From an uncultured Clostridia bacterium (lineage in GTDB: Bacteria > Bacillota > Clostridia > Oscillospirales > Acutalibacteraceae): a stretch of DNA of 9,942 bases. The position numbers and the translations under genes are program-made. Positions 5,337-9,942 of this stretch are shown one piece after another. Below the pieces are notes generated by a model. That model was not told the DNA's origin. It made no database searches and saw only the letters and a list, made by a program, of their open reading frames with translations. The stretch's first letter is position 1, and each line of letters starts with the position of its first letter. The stretch covers positions 1 to 9,942 of the forward strand of contig CAMYWU010000036.1 in the NCBI GenBank assembly GCA_947302895.1. Reading direction: 5' to 3'.

Positions 5337-6974
5337 ATGGAATATAAATTCAGCTTCAGTTATCTCGCAAACGGCAGCTATAAAACCGCCTCGTGCGAGA
5401 ATGACGATTTTTCGCTCAATGTTCAGGAAAGCGAAAACGGCTTGAAGGTTGTTCTTGAACCCAAAACGGATATAAGGATTAACAGCTTTTTTGCATCAAG
5501 GGATTATGATTTTGCCGAGGATGCAAAATTCTTTGCAAACGGCTTCCAGTCCTGGACTGATTCAAGGGAATTTACAAGAAGCGAAAGAATGCCCGGTCTC
5601 GGTTTGGTTGGCAAGAGCCTTTTCGGAAAGATTTTCGGGCTGAATAATGTTGGCGATTATAATTTTGTTGAAGGTGAAAAAGAGGCGGGCAAATTCCATG
5701 CCCACTCGCTTGCATATGTTCGAAACGGCAACACTCTTGACTTCTTCGGCTCTTTAACCGACAGAACGGGCTATACAATCATTTATGCCGATATGAACAA
5801 TAACACCCTTGCATTTTCAAAGGATCTGGAGGGCGCTGTTATCAGCGAGCCCTATGAAATTCTTGATTTGGTTTTCATAAAGGGTGAATACGATGAGGTT
5901 TTTGATAAGTATTTCAGCGCACTCGGCGTTAAGCCTCTTACCGATGAGAAGATAAAGGGCTATACCTCGTGGTATAACTATTATCAGAACATCAGCGAGG
6001 AGATTATCCTTCGTGATCTGGAATCCCTCTATGAACACAAGGAATTTGTTAATACCTACCAGATTGATGACGGCTATCAGACCGCAGTTGGCGATTGGTT
6101 TTCAATCAATGCCGAAAAGTTCCCGAACGGTATGAAGCCCCTTGTTGATGCAATCCACGAAAAAGGCTTTACAGCAGGTCTCTGGCTTGCGCCCTTCGGC
6201 GCTCAGAGGGGCTCGAAAATTGCTAAGGAGCATCCCGACTGGCTCATTAAAAACAGCAAGGGCAAGCCGATTCCCGTTGGCGCAAACTGGGGCGGCTTCT
6301 ATGCGCTCGATATCTATAACGAGGATGCCCGAAACTACATAAAGAGCGTTTTCAACGAGGTTCTGAATGTCTGGGGCTTTGATCTGGTTAAGCTCGATTT
6401 CCTCTATGCTGCATCAATTATTCCGATGTACGGCAAAACAAGGGGCGAAATTGCGTATGATGCAATCGATTTGCTTCGTGAATGCGTTGGCGATAAGAAA
6501 ATTCTCGGCTGCGGAGTTCAGCAGATGCCCTGCTTCGGCAAGGTTGATTTTATGAGAATAGGACCCGATATGGCGCTCTGGTGGAAGCATAATCTGCTTA
6601 GAAAAAATATGCACCGTGAGGATGTTTCAACCCCGAATGCGCTTCATAACAGCATTTATCGCCGATGCTTCAACGGCAGAGCCTTCCTGTGCGATCCCGA
6701 TGTTTTCCTTCTCAGAAGAACAAATATCAAGTTTACTCCTGAGCAGCAGAAGCTTATCGGCAAGTTTATAAAGCTCTTTGGCGGAGTTCTCTTTATGAGC
6801 GATAATGTTGCTGAATACGATGCCCAGCAGCTTGCAGTTTTCGAGGATATTTTAACGGATAATGCAAAAATTCTCGCAATCAACGAAACCAATAACAAGG
6901 TTTTCATTGACTATGAGCAGGAGGGCAAAACCGACGTTCTTAAGTTCAATGTTCTTGACGGAAGCATTTATTAA
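5337..6974 (+). CDS. Alpha-galactosidase, GH36-like
   Basis: This 545-residue glycoside hydrolase is close in length to the compact GH36 enzymes such as that of Thermotoga maritima. It would remove terminal alpha-1,6-galactose from melibiose- or raffinose-type sugars. An N-terminal beta-domain carries NGFQSW (68-73). The barrel carries QIDDGYQ (242-248), GLWLAPF (281-287), KLDF with probable nucleophile D354, RIGPDMALWW with probable acid/base D411, and DPDVFLLR from D453. The 57-residue spacing of the two aspartates fits GH36 retaining enzymes. No signal peptide is seen, so it acts in the cytoplasm. It has its own promoter and lies 30 bases before rmuC. No sugar transporter or regulator is adjacent. 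The family is well supported; the exact linkage, and a related activity on other galactosides, remain open. Confidence 0.88.
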   Translation: MEYKFSFSYLANGSYKTASCENDDFSLNVQESENGLKVVLEPKTDIRINSFFASRDYDFAEDAKFFANGFQSWTDSREFTRSERMPGLGLVGKSLFGKIFGLNNVGDYNFVEGEKEAGKFHAHSLAYVRNGNTLDFFGSLTDRTGYTIIYADMNNNTLAFSKDLEGAVISEPYEILDLVFIKGEYDEVFDKYFSALGVKPLTDEKIKGYTSWYNYYQNISEEIILRDLESLYEHKEFVNTYQIDDGYQTAVGDWFSINAEKFPNGMKPLVDAIHEKGFTAGLWLAPFGAQRGSKIAKEHPDWLIKNSKGKPIPVGANWGGFYALDIYNEDARNYIKSVFNEVLNVWGFDLVKLDFLYAASIIPMYGKTRGEIAYDAIDLLRECVGDKKILGCGVQQMPCFGKVDFMRIGPDMALWWKHNLLRKNMHREDVSTPNALHNSIYRRCFNGRAFLCDPDVFLLRRTNIKFTPEQQKLIGKFIKLFGGVLFMSDNVAEYDAQQLAVFEDILTDNAKILAINETNNKVFIDYEQEGKTDVLKFNVLDGSIY

Positions 6975-7004
6975 TGCAAAATGCATAATTAAAAGGATGA
7001 TGAT

Positions 7005-8198
7005 ATGACGGAATATATTTTATTTGGAATAGTTATAGTTTTGCTGCTTGCTGTTCTTATAGCTGTTTTAACAAAGAAACCTAAAAGCGATAATTCAGTC
7101 CAGCTTCTTAACCAGAAGCTTGATATGGTTGCCGCTCAGAACCAGAAGGATTTGAATACAATTTCAAATCAGATGAAGGATTTAACCAATAAAAACTATG
7201 AGCAGCAGATTAAGCTTATGGAAACGCTGAATGTCAATGCGGAAAAGCAGACCAAGGCAATTGCCGAAGCCATTTCCTCAATGCAGAAGAGTAACGAGGA
7301 AAAGCTTGAAGTAATGCGTAAAACTGTTGATGAAAAACTGACCGAAACGCTCAACACAAGGCTTAACGCTTCGTTTAAAACCGTTTCCGAACAGCTTTCA
7401 AATGTTTATAAATCACTTGGCGAGATGAAGGAGCTTTCGGGCGGAGTTACCGATAGCGTTAAGGGCTTAAGCCGTGTTTTAACCAATGTTAAAAGCCGTG
7501 GAACCTGGGCTGAGGTTCAGCTCGGAAACATCCTTGACCAGACCATACCAGGAATGTATGAAACCAATGTTAAAACCAATCCGAAATATAACGGACAGGT
7601 TGAATTTGCGGTTAAAATTCCGAGCGCTGAGGATGAATCAATCACCTGGCTTCCCGTTGACTCAAAATTCCCGATGGAGGATTATGCAAGACTTGCTGCC
7701 GCAGCGGAGCAAGGAGATTTAGAGGCTGTTTCAAAGGCTAAAAAGGCGCTTGAAACAAGGGTTAAGGATGAGGCAAAGCTTGTTCGTCAGTATATCTCAA
7801 CTCCCGAAACAACTCCCTTTGCAATTATGTATCTTGCAACCGAGGGTCTCTATGCCGAGATTATGAGCTCGCAAAACGGCGTTGCCGAACAGCTTCAGGC
7901 TCAGGGCATTATGCTTGCAGGACCGAGCACGATAACAGCGCTTCTCAATTCGCTTGCAATGGGCTTCCGCTCAATTGCCATCAACCAGAAGGCAAATGAG
8001 GTATGGAAGGTTCTCGGCGTTGCAAAGGCGCAGTATGATAAATTCGGCGATTTGCTTGAAAAGGCAAAGAAAAAGGTTGAGGAAGCGGGCAAGGTGCTTG
8101 ATGAAGCCGACCACAGAAATGATGTTATTCAGAAGAAGCTTCGTAATGTTGAAAGCCTTGATACCTCGCAGAGTGAAGAAATATTATCAATAGAATGA
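7005..8198 (+). CDS. rmuC: RmuC family DNA recombination protein
   Basis: This 397-residue protein is anchored by an N-terminal membrane helix (about 4-23). A long coiled-coil region follows (about 30-150), then the RmuC core from about 160: SRGTWAEVQLG (164-174), PVDSKFP (217-223) and TPFAIMYLATEGLYAEI downstream. A further coiled coil occupies about 345-385. RmuC limits rearrangements at inverted repeats in Escherichia coli. The core is predicted to be a nuclease related to PD-(D/E)xK enzymes, which fits D219-S-K221. The ATG at 7005 follows an AAAGGATG-type ribosome site. The gene starts 30 bases after the alpha-galactosidase stop with no separate promoter seen, so it is probably co-transcribed. 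A strong terminator follows directly. Confidence 0.92.
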   Translation: MTEYILFGIVIVLLLAVLIAVLTKKPKSDNSVQLLNQKLDMVAAQNQKDLNTISNQMKDLTNKNYEQQIKLMETLNVNAEKQTKAIAEAISSMQKSNEEKLEVMRKTVDEKLTETLNTRLNASFKTVSEQLSNVYKSLGEMKELSGGVTDSVKGLSRVLTNVKSRGTWAEVQLGNILDQTIPGMYETNVKTNPKYNGQVEFAVKIPSAEDESITWLPVDSKFPMEDYARLAAAAEQGDLEAVSKAKKALETRVKDEAKLVRQYISTPETTPFAIMYLATEGLYAEIMSSQNGVAEQLQAQGIMLAGPSTITALLNSLAMGFRSIAINQKANEVWKVLGVAKAQYDKFGDLLEKAKKKVEEAGKVLDEADHRNDVIQKKLRNVESLDTSQSEEILSIE

Positions 8199-8199
8199 A

Positions 8200-8230
8200 A
8201 AAAGGACTGCATTGCAGTCCTTTTATTTTT
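8200..8230 (+). terminator. Intrinsic terminator after rmuC, probably bidirectional
   Basis: An 11-base-pair perfect stem, AAAAGGACTGC (8200-8210) / GCAGTCCTTTT (8214-8224), with loop ATT, is followed by ATTTTT. It starts two bases after the rmuC stop. The A-rich left arm gives a T-run on the minus strand too, so it could also stop transcripts of the convergent MATE gene. Confidence 0.92.
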
Positions 8231-8262
8231 GCCGTGCTCAGCACCCAAAACTCTTCACTTTT
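8231..8262 (+). repeat. GTGC hairpin repeat, short copy
   Basis: GCC then GTGC (8234-8237) / GCAC (8241-8244) around TCA, followed by CC, AAAA and a single CTCTTCA heptad (8251-8257). It matches the copies at 1603-1716 and 8461-8512 in order and spacing, but has a shorter tail. Confidence 0.55.
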
Positions 8263-8287
8263 ATTGCGGAGCGTCAGGGGTTCGTTT

Positions 8288-8460
8288 GCGACCGCTCCCT
8301 GTGGGAGATAAAGGGAGCAATAAGAACTGCCGAACGGTCAAAATTTGTCGGCGCTCCAAGCCGATAACAAATTTTGGGAACCGTTGGTCGGACTGCCGCT
8401 CCCTACGATAGTTCGCCGATAGAACAGTAGGGAATGGCGACCTCGACATTCCGTTATAAT
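8288..8460. repeat. Structured intergenic element: long hairpin plus GTAGGG hairpin
   Basis: The core is a nested hairpin. CAAAATTTGT (8339-8348) pairs with ACAAATTTTG (8367-8376), with inner CGGC (8349-8352) / GCCG (8360-8363), outer AACGGT (8333-8338) / ACCGTT (8380-8385), and outermost AGGGAGC (8312-8318) / GCTCCCT (8398-8404). A further GCTCCCT at 8294-8300 could compete for 8312-8318. On the right, CCCTAC (8401-8406) faces GTAGGG (8427-8432) across 20 bases. There a second hairpin, GGAATG (8431-8436) / CATTCC (8447-8452), has loop GCGACCTCGA. Short open frames across this region are not supported as genes. It is most likely a mobile non-autonomous repeat; a structured RNA is the alternative. 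Confidence 0.6.
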
Positions 8461-8512
8461 AGCCGTGCGCAGCACCATAAACTTTTCACTCTTCACTCTT
8501 CACTTTTAACTC
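8461..8512 (+). repeat. GTGC hairpin repeat overlapping the 3' end of the MATE gene
   Basis: GTGC (8465-8468) / GCAC (8472-8475) around GCA is followed by CATAAA and four heptads: CTTTTCA (8482-8488), CTCTTCA (8489-8495), CTCTTCA (8496-8502) and CTTTTAA (8503-8509). The MATE stop codon (8486-8488) lies in the first heptad, so the tail is also coding sequence on the minus strand. Confidence 0.7.
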
Positions 8513-9841
8513 ATTTAAGTATGAAAGAATCATCGGCGTTGCGATTGCCGCGGCAATCAAGTAAGAAATCGGCCATGAAAGCTGAACGCCGAGTATGCCA
8601 ATGAATTGGGGCAGGGTGAGTATCAGCGGACTGAAGAACAAACCGTTCTGAGCGCAGGCAAGGAAGAAAGCCCTGCCGCTTTTGCCAACGCTCTGGAAGG
8701 TCATATTGCCAACCATAACCGTTGGAAGCGTTATGAGCGCCGCCATAAGAAATCTAAGGCATTTCGTTCCGATTTCAACAACTCCTGCATCATCCCTGAA
8801 AAGAGCAATAATCTGCGGAGCAAAGATGAAGCAAATTCCTGCCATAACAACCAGAACCGCCGTTGCATAAACCCAAAGGAATTTGATTGCCTGGCGAACT
8901 CTGCTGTAGAGCTTTGCACCGAAATTAAACGAACAAACGGGCTGGAAGCCCTGACCTATTCCGAGCGCAACGCTGAAAATGAACATTCCGAGTTTCGCCG
9001 TTATGCTTATTGCGGCAATGCATTCATCGCCGAAGGCTGCCGCCTGCTGATTGAAAAACATTGTTGAGATTGAATTGAGCCCCTGCCTTGCAAAGCTCGG
9101 CAAGCCAACCTCAATTATATCAAGCGTTGTTCGTGGTTTAAAGGAAAAATACTTAAATGCAATTCGGCTCTGGGGCTTTTTCATCAGAAACATCGAAAGC
9201 AGAATAAACATTCCGATATATTGCGAAACAGCCGTTGCAAGCCCTGCGCCTGCGATTCCCATATTAAGTTTGAAAATAAGCAGGGGGTCAAGAATGATAT
9301 TGAGTATTCCGCCCGTTGTTATGCCAATCATTGCAAGCTTTGCCATTCCTTCAAAGCGCAGAATGTTGTTCATAACAAAAGAGGTTGTCATTGCAGGAGC
9401 GGCGATTAAAATATATGTTCCGTAGATTTTTGCAAGGGGAAGAATTGTTTGCGTGCTGCCCATAAGCTTCATTGAGGGCTCAAGGAAAATCAGCCCGAGC
9501 ACCATAATGAACAAACCGACCGATAGTCCTAAAAAATACGCAGTCGAAGCGTATTCCCTTGCTTTTTCAATCTCTTTTGCGCCAAGGCGGCGGCTGATAT
9601 TTGAGCCTGCGCCCTGACCGAACATAAATCCAAAAGCCTGAATAAGCCCCATAAGGCTTAAAAGAACTCCCGTTGCGCCGCTTGCCGCAACGCTGATTTT
9701 TGAAACGAAATAGGTATCTGCAATATTATAGAGCATTGTTATCAGCATGCTTATAACAGTTGGAATTGCAAGACGGGAAATAAGCCTGTTAACAGGCGTT
9801 TTCGTCATTTTATCAAATTGTTTTATTGCTGAATTATCCAT
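8486..9841 (-). CDS. MATE family efflux transporter (MepA-like)
   Basis: This 451-residue membrane protein is typical in length for multidrug and toxic compound extrusion transporters, which export cationic or organic compounds using a sodium or proton gradient. The N-terminal part has the MepA-type pattern TKTPVNRLISRLAIPTVISM followed by YNIADTYFVSKI. A glycine-rich loop, FGQGAGSNISRRLGAKE, follows, and a second related half shows GIGQGFQPVCSFNFGA. About twelve hydrophobic segments are evident. The ATG (9839-9841) has a weak AAGGG site (9847-9851) five bases upstream. The C-terminus ends LKVKSEE, encoded by the heptad repeat at 8482-8509, so the natural end of the ancestral protein may have been altered. 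The gene stands alone, convergent with rmuC. Family is secure; substrate unknown. Confidence 0.92.
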   Translation of the reverse strand: MDNSAIKQFDKMTKTPVNRLISRLAIPTVISMLITMLYNIADTYFVSKISVAASGATGVLLSLMGLIQAFGFMFGQGAGSNISRRLGAKEIEKAREYASTAYFLGLSVGLFIMVLGLIFLEPSMKLMGSTQTILPLAKIYGTYILIAAPAMTTSFVMNNILRFEGMAKLAMIGITTGGILNIILDPLLIFKLNMGIAGAGLATAVSQYIGMFILLSMFLMKKPQSRIAFKYFSFKPRTTLDIIEVGLPSFARQGLNSISTMFFNQQAAAFGDECIAAISITAKLGMFIFSVALGIGQGFQPVCSFNFGAKLYSRVRQAIKFLWVYATAVLVVMAGICFIFAPQIIALFRDDAGVVEIGTKCLRFLMAALITLPTVMVGNMTFQSVGKSGRAFFLACAQNGLFFSPLILTLPQFIGILGVQLSWPISYLIAAAIATPMILSYLNELKVKSEE

Positions 9842-9861
9842 AAAAACCCTTAATAAATCTT

Positions 9862-9886
9862 AGGGAGCGCAAAACGCTCCCTTTTT
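9862..9886 (+). terminator. Hairpin upstream of the MATE gene, terminator-like on the plus strand
   Basis: AGGGAGCG (9862-9869) pairs with CGCTCCCT (9875-9882) across CAAAA, with four further T residues (9883-9886). The T-run is on the plus strand, where no gene precedes it except antisense to MATE. On the minus strand only AAGATTTATT follows. It may end a gene entering from the right edge, shield MATE from antisense transcription, or be another repeat. Confidence 0.5.
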
Positions 9887-9942
9887 GTGTTTGGTCTGCC
9901 CGGCAGGATTTTCTTCTCAACTATCGAAAGCTCCACCGGAGC

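Noticed and set aside
8229..8449. Overlapping 60- to 62-codon open frames on both strands in the convergent intergenic region
   Set aside because: They lie entirely within inverted repeats, lack a convincing ribosome site, show no recognisable protein motif, and are best explained as chance frames through repeat DNA.
8288..8460. Riboswitch or T-box leader
   Set aside because: There is competing base pairing, but no gene starts downstream on either strand within the region, and I recognise no ligand-binding core or T-box sequence.
8606..9067. 153-codon plus-strand open frame antisense to the MATE gene
   Set aside because: The minus-strand frame encodes a clear full-length MATE protein. The antisense frame has low-complexity composition, no ribosome site and no family resemblance.
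9850..9942. Partial minus-strand gene entering from the right edge
   Set aside because: Only 30 open codons, running through a perfect hairpin, with no motif. Too little to call a gene, so it is recorded as a finding only.

Overview
The window looks like chromosomal DNA from a moderately AT-rich, anaerobic Firmicute, probably a gut Clostridia (Oscillospiraceae/Ruminococcaceae-like). This is inferred from the strong AGGAGG-type ribosome sites, lipoprotein-type solute-binding proteins, a rubredoxin-like start at the left edge, a MepA-type MATE transporter and intergenic hairpin repeats. No ribosomal RNA or other firm taxonomic marker is present, so the assignment is tentative.

Layout: (1) 1-67, minus strand: first 22 codons of a rubredoxin-like CxxC protein, preceded by a Fur/PerR-like AT-rich palindrome. 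(2) 123-2499, minus strand: a complete polar amino acid ABC transporter operon in the order binding lipoprotein, permease, ATPase. (3) 2500-2747: a shared divergent control region. (4) 2748-5132, plus strand: a second, paralogous transporter operon in the same order. (5) 5133-5336: a terminator-like hairpin, two further hairpin repeats and a good promoter. (6) 5337-6974: a GH36-type alpha-galactosidase. (7) 7005-8198: rmuC, closed by a strong terminator. (8) 8199-8485: a 287-base convergent intergenic region filled with repeats. (9) 8486-9841, minus strand: a MATE efflux transporter. (10) 9842-9942: a hairpin and unassigned sequence. No intergenic stretch exceeds 300 bases.

How the genes work together: each ABC operon encodes everything needed for one importer (lipid-anchored receptor, one permease that would form a homodimer, one ATPase). 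In both, a hairpin lies between the binding-protein gene and the permease gene, which would favour excess receptor. The alpha-galactosidase would release galactose in the cytoplasm from imported alpha-galactosides, although no sugar transporter is nearby. RmuC and MATE have unrelated roles in DNA maintenance and export.

The protein genes are ordinary. The unusual content is non-coding: two families of small hairpin repeats, one with compensated stem changes and one with a 7-base tandem tail that supplies the last codons of the MATE gene, plus two symmetric or tandem motifs at the divergent promoters. I saw no evidence for a defence system, CRISPR array, prophage or transposase.
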